Assembly (NCBI RefSeq): GCF_036250735.1 | Contig: NZ_CP109430.1 | Span: 3,534,001 to 3,598,000, forward strand | Direction of reading: 5' to 3' | Length of the DNA stretch: 64,000 nucleotides | Origin: Streptosporangium sp. NBC_01495 | GTDB lineage: Bacteria; Actinomycetota; Actinomycetes; Streptosporangiales; Streptosporangiaceae | Shown here: positions 51,231-59,621 of the stretch, piece after piece | Position numbering within the stretch: position 1 is the stretch's first letter | Layout: the number at the start of each line of letters is the position of its first letter | Translations under genes and position numbers: made by a program | Notes under the pieces: generated by a model | The model's input: the letters and a program-made list of their open reading frames with translations, nothing else | What the model was told of the DNA's origin: nothing | Databases searched by the model: none

Positions 51231-51641
51231 TCAGCGGGCGAGGCGGCGCCAGCAGATGATTGCCAGAGCGAGGATCAGGAAGGCCTCGTGAATGTCGTCG
51301 CGGATCTCCCAGCGGATGCGTAGTCGGCGAAACCAGTGCAGCAGGGCGATCGTCTGTTCGACGACCCAGCGGTGGACGCCGAGGCCAGAACCGTGCGCGG
51401 TGCCGCGGCGGGCGATGACCGGTGTGACGTGTTTCTCGCGCACCGAGCGGCGGTGGCAATCGTGGTCGTAGGCCCGGTCGGCATACAGCGCCGCAGGGCG
51501 TCGACGGGGCTTGCCCACCTTGCCCACCTTGCCGCGCACCGGTGGAACCGCCTCGAGCAGCGGCATCAACCGCAGCACGTCGTTGCGGTTGCCGCCGGTC
51601 AGGCTCACGGCCAGTGGAATGCCGTTGCCATCGGTGATCAC
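51231..51641 (-). CDS. IS5-family transposase, second frame (OrfB)
   Basis: Encodes the C-terminal part with the remaining catalytic residues: ITDGNGIPLAVSLTGGNRND, YADRAYDHDCHR (second Asp) and HRWVVEQTIALLHWFRRLRI (Glu). It overlaps OrfA by 4 bp, but homology extends further upstream in this frame, which supports a programmed frameshift rather than separate translation. Confidence 0.9.
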   Translation of the reverse strand: MITDGNGIPLAVSLTGGNRNDVLRLMPLLEAVPPVRGKVGKVGKPRRRPAALYADRAYDHDCHRRSVREKHVTPVIARRGTAHGSGLGVHRWVVEQTIALLHWFRRLRIRWEIRDDIHEAFLILALAIICWRRLAR

Positions 51642-52054
51642 ATGGTGTTTCGAGCCCGTTTTGGCGCGGTCGACCGGGCTCGGACCGGTTGTGGGCCCCC
51701 CTTGAGCGCCCGCACGTGGGAGCTGTCGATCACCGCCTTGGACCAGTCCAGCTGCTCGCCGGCCTGCAACTCGGCCAGCAACGTCTGATGCAACCGGTCC
51801 CAGACCCCGGCCTGATGCCAGTCACGCAACCGACGCCAGCACGTCATCCCCGAGCCAAAACCCAGTTCCTGCGGCAGGAACTCCCACGGGATCGCGGTGT
51901 AGAGCACGAACAAGATCCCGCATAGCGCCTTACGGTCGTCCAGCCGCTTACGCCCAGGGTGCCGGTAGCGGCGCTCCGCTCTCGGCAACAATGGTTCGAT
52001 CCGCGCCCACAGCTCGTCCGAGACGATCCAGGGCAGCTGCTCACCCTTCCTCAT
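51638..52054 (-). CDS. IS5-family transposase, first frame (OrfA)
   Basis: Encodes the N-terminal 138 residues of the transposase: WIVSDELWARIEPLLPRAER, PWEFLPQELGFGSGMTCWRR, and VIDSSHVRALKGG, which contains the first catalytic Asp. After ALKGG the frame drifts into PQPVRARS while the second frame continues GPSPVDRAKTGSK, so the ribosome must slip at the run of six G (51696-51701, C on the plus strand) to make the full enzyme. Confidence 0.9.
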   Translation of the reverse strand: MRKGEQLPWIVSDELWARIEPLLPRAERRYRHPGRKRLDDRKALCGILFVLYTAIPWEFLPQELGFGSGMTCWRRLRDWHQAGVWDRLHQTLLAELQAGEQLDWSKAVIDSSHVRALKGGPQPVRARSTAPKRARNTM

Positions 52055-52234
52055 ACCAGGTACAACAACCGATGACCTGCAAAGATGCCGCTCAGATCAT
52101 TCTGTTAGGACTTCTAAGAGATCCCGGCCTGAAAGGGACAGGGGCCGAGACTGGCCTCGACAGCGCCTTGTCCGCGGCAGATCCGCATGGGGCAGAATGT
52201 GCCGATGGTCCAAGACTAGACAAGTTCGAGCCCT

Positions 52235-52490
52235 GAAGCCTCAGCGCCCAACCGACGCACATTCATGGCACTCGATCTTCGGCTGCGCACTGCCGACTTC
52301 GATGACGCGAGCACCAACATCTCGACACCCGTCTAAGTGACAGTGTCCAGGTCAGGAGCAGATCCTACTGTCATCTTCGCTGGGTCCAGACATCTGAGGG
52401 TCTTGAAGACGACAGTCCGTCACGGCAACTGGAAGCGGACGTGGAAGCGCGCAATCGAAGTTGGCAGTAGCGGCGTGTACGGCAGGAGGT
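52235..52490 (+). repeat. transposon-end copy C with iteron array
   Basis: It shares two parts with copy B at 53910-54150. The first is a block with inverted ACTGCCGA (52289), GTGACAGT (52337) and ACTGTCAT (52367). The second is an array with units at 52409, 52429, 52441 and 52461 (ACGACAGT, CTGGAAGC, GTGGAAGC, TTGGCAGT), again spaced 20-12-20. TCTGAGGG lies 16 bp before the first. Beyond the array, ggcaggaggttcggcccg matches the leader of copy A, but no tniQ frame follows. It is the most decayed copy. Confidence 0.72.
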
Positions 52491-52643
52491 TCGGCCCGGA
52501 AGATGGTGACGGTCGGAAGATCGATATCTGCTGCAGATCTGGCCGCAGCCTGAGTCCATCCCACGGGTGGTCAGAAGCACGAGCGCGCAGCTTGCCTACT
52601 GGCGCAGCGCGGACTGACGTCCCGGCTTTGGTAGTTTCTGATC

Positions 52644-53444
52644 ATGTCCGATGCCGACTTCATCCCCCTTCGCATCACCTACCGGACGCACGGGCGTGAC
52701 ACCTCCCTCCGCATCCGCACATGGGCGAAGGCGAAGGGCTACTCCGTCAGCGACCGTGGCCGGGTCGCTCCGGAGATCATCGACGCCTTCTTCGCCGCCC
52801 ATCCTGAGGTCTATGAACAGGCGCGCACGTTCGAAATGGTTCACGCCACCGCGAGGACCCCCGGCGCGTCCCCGGAGGATTACGAATGGCAGGGGAAGGA
52901 TGACAGTCGGCTCGGGGACATCTACACGATCGTTTTCGTTCGTAGGCTCGACGAGCGCGAGGTGCTGCATCGGCTCGGTGCCGCGGACGAGGACATCCGG
53001 CTGATCGGAGACGGGGACTACTCCTATCCGGAAGGACCCCAGGTCATCACCGTGAGGCGAATCGGGGACTGGACCGTCGCGATCGAGGATTGCGGCTGGC
53101 GCGGCGCGCAAGGGGAAGTTTTGGACGCTTTATCACGCGACGGCGGAGAGGTTGTGGTGGTGCAGCGGCATGACTACGCCCAGCACCTCGTTGCCTATGC
53201 CGTCGACGGCCGACTCATTACCAACATCAACCCGGGGTTTCCCATCGACAGACAGGGCTCGGATCCCGACCGGCTCAATCGTCACCTCCGTGAGCTGGGC
53301 ATCGATCCGGCCGCCGACGACTCCATCGACAACCCCATCCCGGCGGCCCTGGCACTCGCCACCCGCGTCACCGGTGTCATGATCACTCCGCAACACCTTC
53401 GCCGCCCCGCCCTCGGCGCCGCCATACCCGGTGCCTGCTTATGA
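52644..53444 (+). CDS. Lsr2-type DNA-binding motif fused to a DUF6461-like domain
   Basis: A 266-residue protein. Residues about 24-56 (IRTWAKAKGYSVSDRGRVAPEIIDAFF in part) match the C-terminal DNA-binding domain of Lsr2, whose usual form is WA..NG..VSDRGRI. The remainder (about 85-260) resembles the DUF6461 group: DIYTIVFVRRLDEREVLHRL, VRRIGDWTVAIEDCGWRG, VVVVQRHDYAQHLVAYAVDG and LITNINPGFPIDRQGSDPDR. The dimerising N-terminal half of Lsr2 is absent. It lies between transposon-end copies C and B. Lsr2 normally silences foreign DNA, so a DNA-binding role is possible. The DUF number is from memory. Confidence 0.72.
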   Translation: MSDADFIPLRITYRTHGRDTSLRIRTWAKAKGYSVSDRGRVAPEIIDAFFAAHPEVYEQARTFEMVHATARTPGASPEDYEWQGKDDSRLGDIYTIVFVRRLDEREVLHRLGAADEDIRLIGDGDYSYPEGPQVITVRRIGDWTVAIEDCGWRGAQGEVLDALSRDGGEVVVVQRHDYAQHLVAYAVDGRLITNINPGFPIDRQGSDPDRLNRHLRELGIDPAADDSIDNPIPAALALATRVTGVMITPQHLRRPALGAAIPGACL

Positions 53445-53477
53445 TCCGCCTTGACTGCCCTTAACAAGCTCGGCACC

Positions 53478-53864
53478 ATGCCCGACATGAGTGTCGGTTT
53501 GATCATCGCGATGCCTTTTCGACAGTGGGGGCTCATCGACGGATGCATGGACAACGACGCCAGCATCGAGACAGTGAACGGCAGTCGCCAGCGGGCCGAT
53601 CTCGCGCGCAGCATTCGAAGGGCCGGTTGGGATCAGATCGCCCACTGGACACCCGGCGTTCCCGGCTCCGGCTCGTGGCCGCCATCGGACGAGGTCGTGA
53701 AACCCAAACTCACGATCGCGCAATGGCTTCTCACGGTCGACGTTCTCGAGCGCTGGGCTGCATTCGGTGACCAGGTGGGACATCACGACGCAGCTGCTCA
53801 AGACCGCGAGCTCCGAGGACTGATCATCTCTCGGCTTCAAGCGCATGGCGTTCAGGCGCTCTGA
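53478..53864 (+). CDS. hypothetical protein of the accessory region
   Basis: A 128-residue frame beginning MPDMSVGLIIAMPFRQWGLI, with a helical, Trp-rich middle (RAGWDQIAHWTPGVPGSGSW) and IAQWLLTVDVLERWAAFGD. It starts 33 bp after the DUF6461-like gene and has ordinary codon bias, but no strong ribosome site. I recognise no family. A start at ATG 53487 is also possible. Confidence 0.5.
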   Translation: MPDMSVGLIIAMPFRQWGLIDGCMDNDASIETVNGSRQRADLARSIRRAGWDQIAHWTPGVPGSGSWPPSDEVVKPKLTIAQWLLTVDVLERWAAFGDQVGHHDAAAQDRELRGLIISRLQAHGVQAL

Positions 53865-53909
53865 AGGCTCCGTTGGCGACTTCAGGCCCGGGCGCATTCG
53901 TGTCCCTTG

Positions 53910-54148
53910 AAGCCATAGCTCCAACGCACGCACGTCCATGCACTCGATCTTCGACTGGGTACTGTCAACTTCGACGACGCGGGCACAGGTATTTCGACGC
54001 CCGTCGAAAATGACAGTGCCCAGGTCAGCCGCAGGCGCCGCTGTCATGTTTCGTGACGCCAGACAGGAAGTGTCTGGGGCCGTCGAACTTGAGAGTTCGG
54101 CGTGGATCTTGAGAGTCGACTTGATAGTGAGGAGTCGAAGATGAGAGT
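53910..54148 (+). repeat. transposon-end copy B with iteron array
   Basis: Inverted or direct 8-mers ACTGTCAA (53961), ATGACAGT (54010) and GCTGTCAT (54040) are followed by TCTGGGGCC (54073) and four direct repeats: TTGAGAGT (54089), TTGAGAGT (54109), TTGATAGT (54121) and ATGAGAGT (54141). The spacing is 20-12-20, as in copies A and C, but the core differs (TGAGAGT against TGNCAGT), as expected for ends recognised by a related transposase. The last unit contains the ATG of the tniQ-like frame. Confidence 0.8.
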
Positions 54149-54332
54149 CGGTTTCCTCCTCCGGCGCCTGGCGTTGGTGGTTGAGCCGCAGCCGGACGAG
54201 TCGTTCGCCTCTTGGGTTGATCGGATGCCCGTCGTGGACAATCGTCGAGTCACCGGGGCTCAATGTGCGGGGGCTGTCTGGCGATGTTCGCCCACTGGCG
54301 TACGGCGTCGTCGCGACCACGGAGATGTGTGA
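54141..54332 (+). pseudogene. truncated tniQ-like gene (copy B)
   Basis: ATG 54141 with GAGGAG six bases upstream opens LRRLALVVEPQPDESFASWV followed by DRMPVVDN, nearly identical to copy A at 39216 over 20 residues. Similarity to TniQ then ends and the frame stops at 54332. Both copies break at about the same point, after DRM/DRT, suggesting a shared history of decay or a repeated recombination end. Confidence 0.7.
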
Positions 54333-54410
54333 GGCGATCAGGCTTTTCAGTTCGGCGGCGACTTCTGGCGGCAGCAGCGGCCAGGCATGGTTTGGATCGC
54401 CGCAGCCGAC

Positions 54411-55484
54411 TCAGCGGCCGTGAGCCCAGATCAAACCGATGCGGCCAGAAGGTGCCGCGCCGACCGCCCAGACGGAACCGCTCTCCGGCTGGATGGCGAG
54501 GTCACGGACGAACGCGTTCTGGTTCGGCGGAGCCGGGAAGGCGCCCGGCTCGACGCTGTCGGCGCCGATGTGCAGAAACCCGCTGCCCCCGCCCTTGGCG
54601 TCGTAGACGACCCAGGCCCCGCCTCTGCCGTCGGGCTCCGCCTGGGCGCGCGGCTGGATGCCCGGTTCACCGCGGACCTCGAAGGTAAAGCCGCCCAGAT
54701 AGCCCGACAGCAGCAAAGTCTCACCGCAGAAAGAGTGCTTCGCACCGCCGCACGGCCAGGCGACCCAGCCGACGGCCATCACCCGGCCGGTCTCACCGTC
54801 GACCGCTACATCCGTCAACTCCGAGATCTGGCCCGAGCGTGCGGACGGAATCGCGGGAAGCGCGACCGCGCGCCAGGCCGTGCCGGTCCAGCGGGCCAGA
54901 GCCGCCTTGCCCCGCGCCGAGCCCGCCGCCCACTTGCCGTCGAGTCCTTTGACCACAATCGGCGTGTCGACCTTGCGCCACACCGACCCGGCCAGGCGCC
55001 GCAGCGTGGACCGCGCCTTCCACTCGGCGTCACCGGCCGCGGGGAACGTATTCGAGTTCTCGATGACCCACAGGTTCTCGCCAATGGCGTACGCCCGATC
55101 CACCCGGCCATAGCGCCATCGCTTGACCTGCCAGCGCTTGCCGTCCCACCGGGCGTACCGCGACGCGCCGAACGCCCAGACCCTGGTGTCGGACGCCGAC
55201 GTCAGCCGTTTCACCCGGAAGTCCGGCCCGGTGACCCGCTTGAAGGTGGACCGGCCGCCCTTGAGCAGGAGCGACTCGGTGCGACTCGATCCGCGATCCG
55301 GGAGCCTCGTCCCGGCGACCCAGACGGCCCCACCCGGCGTCACCGTCACCGCGTCGTAGGAGTCACGGCGGTGGTCATGGACGACGCTCCACTGACCGGC
55401 CGGTGCCACGGCGTGGGCGGCGGCCGGCCCGGCGGCGACGAAAAAGGCGACGGCTGCGGCGGTGCCGCGAAACAACATTCCCAT
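54411..55484 (-). CDS. secreted protein with beta-propeller-like repeats, unknown
   Basis: A 357-residue exported protein. A signal peptide (GTAAAVAFFVAAGPAAAHA) is followed by repeated units of the type VWVAGTRL, VWAFGASRY, LWVIENSNT, VMAVGWVAW and VWAVGAAPS, each after an Asp/Gly turn, as in WD- or kelch-like propellers. Two Cys (PCGGAKHSFCGE) could form a disulfide. ATG 55484 or 55478 may be used. It lies between transposon-end copies B and D. No enzymatic motif is seen. Confidence 0.75.
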   Translation of the reverse strand: MGMLFRGTAAAVAFFVAAGPAAAHAVAPAGQWSVVHDHRRDSYDAVTVTPGGAVWVAGTRLPDRGSSRTESLLLKGGRSTFKRVTGPDFRVKRLTSASDTRVWAFGASRYARWDGKRWQVKRWRYGRVDRAYAIGENLWVIENSNTFPAAGDAEWKARSTLRRLAGSVWRKVDTPIVVKGLDGKWAAGSARGKAALARWTGTAWRAVALPAIPSARSGQISELTDVAVDGETGRVMAVGWVAWPCGGAKHSFCGETLLLSGYLGGFTFEVRGEPGIQPRAQAEPDGRGGAWVVYDAKGGGSGFLHIGADSVEPGAFPAPPNQNAFVRDLAIQPESGSVWAVGAAPSGRIGLIWAHGR

Positions 55485-55640
55485 AAGGGTGAGACGCGCC
55501 TGTCAGAGGAAAAGTTTGCATGCGGCAGGGCAGGAGGTAGCGAGTCCGGACCTGTCGCCCGACCGTATCCACCGGGCGTGAGGGTGATGGGGCGAAGTCC
55601 TGCTCATTGGGGCGGCCGCGCGGTCACATGCACTGCAAGA

Positions 55641-55750
55641 TCATCCGCTACTGCCAACTTCGACGACTCGCCCGACGAGTGGTCACGCACAGCTGTCTGA
55701 CAGTGAGCAGGTCACAGCGTCGGTCACTGTCATCTTCGCTGACATGGGGT
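55641..55750 (+). repeat. transposon-end copy D (partial)
   Basis: It has the same block as B and C: ACTGCCAA (55650), CTGACAGT (55697) and ACTGTCAT (55726), separated by 47 and 29 bp (48-49 and 30 in B and C). CTGTCATCTTCGCTG is identical to copy C. The 20-12-20 array and tniQ are missing; a methyltransferase gene follows instead. Confidence 0.65.
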
Positions 55751-55906
55751 CTGTCAATCAAGCGGCTCTGGCACGAATCCGGTGGTGGCGGAGCCGTTTT
55801 TTCTACAGTCCCCTCGCCATGTGCTGTCCCAACCCCAAGACCTCTTCTTAAGACGTCGACCTTGTCGGTGTTGCAACCCGCCGAATGATTTTGTGATAGT
55901 CGATCC

Positions 55907-56566
55907 ATGAAATCGGCTGATGGCGGGAACCTGCAAGAACTACTAGACGAACAGGTCGTCTACTACCGGGCGATTGCCGCAGAATACGAGCGCCACGCTC
56001 TACCCTTTCCCGGAACCTCTGAGCTGTCGGCGGCGCTCGATGCGTTCCGGCCGACCGGCAGCGTGCTCGAACTCGCCTGCGGTCCAGGCAGATGGACCGC
56101 CCAACTGCTCCAGCACGCCACCGATGTCACGGCCGTGGACGCGTCTCCAGAAATGCTCGCCATCGCCTCGACGCGGGTGAGCGAGGACGAGCGGGTGCGC
56201 TTCGTGTCGGCCGACCTGTTCCGCTGGCAGCCGGACCGTCGTTACGACGTCGTCTTCTTCGGGTTCTGGCTGTCGCACGTTCCGCCCGAACGCTTCGCGT
56301 CATTCTGGTCGCTGGTGGCCGACTGCCTGAAACCGGAGGGGCGGGTGTTCTTCGTCGACGACGGCTACCGTACCGCCGACGAACTCATCGAGGGTGAGCA
56401 ATCCGCGACCATACAACGCCAGCTCATGGACGGGACCGCCTACCGGATCGTCAAAGTCCCGCACCGCCCGCCGGACCTCGAACGACAGCTCGAGCAGATC
56501 GGATGGCGCATCAAGATTCACTCGACCTCTGGGCCGTTCTACTGGGGAGCAGGAAACCGGGCCTGA
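55907..56566 (+). CDS. class I SAM-dependent methyltransferase
   Basis: A 219-residue Rossmann-fold methyltransferase. Motif I is VLELACGPGRWT, the acidic residue binding the ribose is in VTAVDASPEMLAI, motif II includes FVSADLFRW, and YDVVFFGFWLSHVPPERF precedes the post-motif LKPEGRVFFVDDGYR. The conserved FWLSHVP block is typical of small-molecule methyltransferases in antibiotic or secondary-metabolite contexts. Its substrate is unknown. It is a single gene just after transposon-end copy D. Confidence 0.9.
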   Translation: MKSADGGNLQELLDEQVVYYRAIAAEYERHALPFPGTSELSAALDAFRPTGSVLELACGPGRWTAQLLQHATDVTAVDASPEMLAIASTRVSEDERVRFVSADLFRWQPDRRYDVVFFGFWLSHVPPERFASFWSLVADCLKPEGRVFFVDDGYRTADELIEGEQSATIQRQLMDGTAYRIVKVPHRPPDLERQLEQIGWRIKIHSTSGPFYWGAGNRA

Positions 56567-57025
56567 CCCCAAGAAACTGCCACCTTCGATGGGACAACCT
56601 CGGACCGCGTCTCATTCAACCTGTCACAACCCTGACCACAGATCCCTTCAATGACAAGATTATCGAGATGCCACCCCAAGGCGCCCTAAGCTGCCCACTT
56701 GCCCACCTGGCTGCCATCCCGATTCCTCTCAAGAAAGATGTCAATTCGCTGACCAGGGGCGCCCTGCCTGTCGCAATTCATTGAGACCGGACAATGGGTG
56801 GCCCATCTGTGAGCGGTGGTTGGCCTCGTGTCGCGACCCCCGGCTACAGATGGCGGTTCCCAGGTTTTGTGGCGGCTGGGTGGTAGAACCGTCGGACGTC
56901 GGTGAGATGGGCCTTGGTCGTCCGGGCCGTCCTACTCATGGGCGTGGCGCAGGTGCCGGCAGGCCTTCGAGCTGAACTCGGAAATCGGTTACGGTTTGGA
57001 CCGGCCGAGATTCCCGCTACGACCG
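56567..57025. other. 459-bp region with no recognisable gene
   Basis: Composition is mixed, with lower GC from 56570 to 56790. Short open frames on both strands lack codon bias. It probably consists of remnants of rearranged DNA between the methyltransferase and the TetR gene. Confidence 0.5.
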
Positions 57026-57616
57026 TCACCCCGCGCGAAGCCGTGCCAAGTGGTAGTCGAGCAACGCCGCGACCTCCTCGGGTGTGTAGTGCCCGACCAG
57101 GGTGGCGTTCACGATGCCCTGCGCGAAGGCATACAGGATGCTCGCCTCCTTGTCTGCGTCCAGGTGGGCGGTGAGCTGCCCGGCGGCCTGGGCGGCCCTG
57201 ATCTGCTCGGCGAACAAGGACAGCAGGAGCGGCACCCCGAGCCGCATCGCCGCCGCCTGGTCGTCGTCCACCACCGAGCTCGCCTGGAACGCCAGCCCGA
57301 CGCGGTTCAGGTAACTGCGCTCGTCGTCCAGCGGCAACAGCTCCAGCACGGTGTCCCGCAGCAGGTCGAGCGGCGTGGACCGGCGCGCGGCCACGGCTGC
57401 CACCCGGTTGCCGATCCAGATTCCGATGTGCTCCAGCGCCAGCAGCAGCATCTGGTCCTTCGTCGTGACGTAGTACTGCACCGCGCCCATGGACATTCCG
57501 GCCTCGGCGGCGACCTCCCTGAGGCTGACGTTATTCATGCCCTTGTCGTGGATGATGCGGTGCACGGCCTCGGCGATGTGCCGTCGCCGGGCGTCGTGGT
57601 CGACGATCTTCGGCAT
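57026..57616 (-). CDS. TetR-family regulator
   Basis: A 196-residue repressor. The helix-turn-helix reads DARRRHIAEAVHRIIHDKGM and SLREVAAEAGMSMGAVQYYV. The C-terminal domain (about 70-190) is of the TetR_C6-like type with GLAFQASSVVDDDQAA. It is divergent from the glycosyltransferase gene, and the 90 bp between them contain two identical palindrome cores, its likely operators. Confidence 0.93.
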   Translation of the reverse strand: MPKIVDHDARRRHIAEAVHRIIHDKGMNNVSLREVAAEAGMSMGAVQYYVTTKDQMLLLALEHIGIWIGNRVAAVAARRSTPLDLLRDTVLELLPLDDERSYLNRVGLAFQASSVVDDDQAAAMRLGVPLLLSLFAEQIRAAQAAGQLTAHLDADKEASILYAFAQGIVNATLVGHYTPEEVAALLDYHLARLRAG

Positions 57617-57631
57617 ACCCCACTACTTTCT

Positions 57632-57688
57632 CATGCGAGTGCATGGAAAAGCCTGCTCGTCCCGTTTATCATGCGAGTGCATGATAAA
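57632..57688. promoter_or_regulatory. two TetR operators, one a perfect 24-bp palindrome
   Basis: The site at 57665-57688 is TTTATCATGC-GAGT-GCATGATAAA with perfect 10-bp arms. The site at 57632-57645, CATGC-GAGT-GCATG, has the same core. They lie 16 and 49 bp from the TetR start codon and overlap the presumed promoters of both divergent genes. Confidence 0.85.
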
Positions 57689-57705
57689 CGAGCGAGGGGA
57701 TGCGG

Positions 57706-58632
57706 ATGCGAGTTTTAATCGTCGGGGTCGGCACACGGGGGGACGTGGCGCCGTACACGGGACTGGGAATGCGCTTACGCGAGGCCGGGCACGAGGTGGC
57801 GATCGCCGCGCACGAGCCGTACGCGGAGCTCGTGACCGATGCGGGCCTGGAGTATCTGCCACTTCCCGGAGATCCGCTCCCCGCACTGACCGGCCGCTTC
57901 TCCATCAGCGCGTTCAAGGAGTACAGCGAGCAGCTCATGGACGGCCTGACCCAGATCGCCGAGCAGGAGGCAGACCTGCTCCTGCTGGGCATGGCGGGCG
58001 CGCAGGGCTGTCACGTCGCCGAGGCGATGGGCGTGCCGAGCATGGGGGTGCACCTGCAGCCGATAGATCCCACGGGCGACTTTCCGCCGGTCATGAGCCT
58101 GTTCCGTCAATCGCTCGGACGGTGGGGAAACCGCAGGACGGCCCGGCTCGCGTTCGAGTCGCCCGCCGCCGGCCCGTTGCTCGCCGGGATGAGCACGAAG
58201 ATGCGGGCCCGGCTCGGGTTGCCCCCGATGACCCCGCGCGCCCTCTACCGGCGCCGGGAGGACACGCGCTGGCCGGTCTTCCACGGGGTCAGCCCGCTGG
58301 TGGTGCCGCGCCCGGCCGACTGGCGGCCGGGGCTGGAGATCACGGGTTACTGGTGGCCGCTCCAACCGCGAGGCTGGCAGCCGGATCCGGTGCTGCGCGA
58401 CTTCCTGACATCGGGGCCCCCGCCGGTCTTCGTCTCGGCAGCGGGCCCAGGCCCTGTCGGTCGGAGTCTCGGCAGAGGACGGCGCGGCGCCCGTCGTCGA
58501 GGCGGTGAACCAGCTCCAAGTCACCCGCGGGCCCGGCCGCCGAACAGGGTGACAGCCGCCGAACGTCCAACACGTTTGGCCGACCGGCGGAAACGGCGCT
58601 TCGGATCGGTGTCACCGCTCACTCCTGGCTGA
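57706..58632 (+). pseudogene. glycosyltransferase family 1 (UGT type), C-terminal half lost
   Basis: The N-terminal 240 residues match UGT/macrolide-type glycosyltransferases: LIVGVGTRGDVAPYTGLGMR, AGHEVAIAAHEPYAELV, GMAGAQGCHVAEAMGVPSMG and ISAFKEYSEQL for the acceptor domain, up to the linker FLTSGPPPVFVS. The family then continues with GFGSM and the donor-binding domain, but here the frame goes into basic low-complexity sequence (RSLGRGRRGARRRGG) and ends at 58632. A deletion or rearrangement at about 58440 removed the nucleotide-sugar site. ATG 57706 has GGGG six bases upstream. The regulator and operators are intact. Confidence 0.78.
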
Positions 58633-58832
58633 ACCTACGCCCGGAACCTTTTGGCATGTTTCGCCATCCTAGCGAGTGATCTGTCCGGAATCTCTGGAGC
58701 ACCTCAAGCCGGGCGATCCGAATCTGACGATGCCCGGCCCCGTGGGAGCCGGCGGCGTTCCGCTCGATCTCCCTCACGAGGTGGGGAGATCCGGCACAAT
58801 ACACGTTTCACTCCTACGGCAATGAGGCGGAC

Positions 58833-59621
58833 ATGGGCTGGGACGAGGAACTGGATGAGGCGTTCGGGATCCTGCTGGGCAGGAGGCTCGCCGACTATGA
58901 CCCGGAGGCGACGTACGCGGTCTACTACGGCGGGGACGTCCTCAACGAGATGGCACCTCCGGCCGGCTGGCTGAGCCCCGCCGCGCTCGCCGACCCGACG
59001 CCGAGGCCGCTCCCCGACCCCGTCTACCTGGACGAGGACCACCAGGGTTTCGCCTGGCACTTCGACCTGAGCGACTCGTTCGTCCACTTCGACGCGGAGG
59101 TGCTCGACGGCCCGTTCTCCGGCGCTTTCGCCGACGACGTCCGCGCCGCCGCCGCCCTGAAGGGCGTCGACCTGCTGATCCGCGGCGCGGACCTGTCCCC
59201 GCTCCTGGTTCGCCACGGCGTCGACCTGACCGCCGAGGATCTTGACAACTTCCACTACTCGATCACCGCGACCCTGCGCCTGGCCACCGACGGCACTCTC
59301 CGGGACGCCCTGCGCGCCGCCACGTTCACCCACCGGGGCCCCGACCACCTCATCCCCATGGGTGGCGACGACGGCTACGTGGAAGAAGCCGAACCGCGAT
59401 GGGAGAAGGCCCTCCGTCCCGTCCGGAACCAGGCCCTTCGCGACCACCTCCGCTTCCACTGCGTGGAGGAGGCGGACGCCGTCTCCTCAGGCGCCCTCTA
59501 TCTCGCCGCCGACGAATGGCCCCCCAGCGGCGGCGCCGTCGAACAGCTGGGAGCCGTCCTCATCGCCGGCTGGAGCTTCGGCGAATACCAACACGGCGTC
59601 GCGGTCGTTCGCCTCCCCTAG
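58833..59621 (+). CDS. hypothetical protein, unrecognised
   Basis: A 262-residue acidic, soluble protein (MGWDEELDEAFGILLGRRLA at the start). It contains VYYGGDVLNEMAPPAGWLSP, WHFDLSDSFVHFDAEVLDGP, a long helical middle and a C-terminal ADEWPPSGGAVEQLGAVLIA. It has no signal, membrane segment or metal motif. It stands alone between the broken glycosyltransferase and the convergent acyltransferase-like gene. I cannot name a family. Confidence 0.7.
   Translation: MGWDEELDEAFGILLGRRLADYDPEATYAVYYGGDVLNEMAPPAGWLSPAALADPTPRPLPDPVYLDEDHQGFAWHFDLSDSFVHFDAEVLDGPFSGAFADDVRAAAALKGVDLLIRGADLSPLLVRHGVDLTAEDLDNFHYSITATLRLATDGTLRDALRAATFTHRGPDHLIPMGGDDGYVEEAEPRWEKALRPVRNQALRDHLRFHCVEEADAVSSGALYLAADEWPPSGGAVEQLGAVLIAGWSFGEYQHGVAVVRLP

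Larger units (their letters stand above)
51207..52118 (-). mobile_element. IS5-family insertion sequence (IS427-like), 912 bp
   Basis: Terminal inverted repeats: CTTAGAACTCCTAGCAAAATG at 51207-51227 and its near complement at 52098-52118 (18 of 21 positions match). Two overlapping frames on the minus strand encode a DDE transposase split by a frameshift. I see no clear target duplication in the flanks (ctacgc on the left, agatcc on the right). Confidence 0.9.

Noticed and set aside
52337-52699. 120-codon frame overlapping transposon-end copy C
   Set aside because: It covers iterons and the start of the Lsr2-like gene; no protein similarity is seen.
56781-57174. Small frames between the methyltransferase and the TetR gene
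   Set aside because: No consistent codon bias, start signal or domain.
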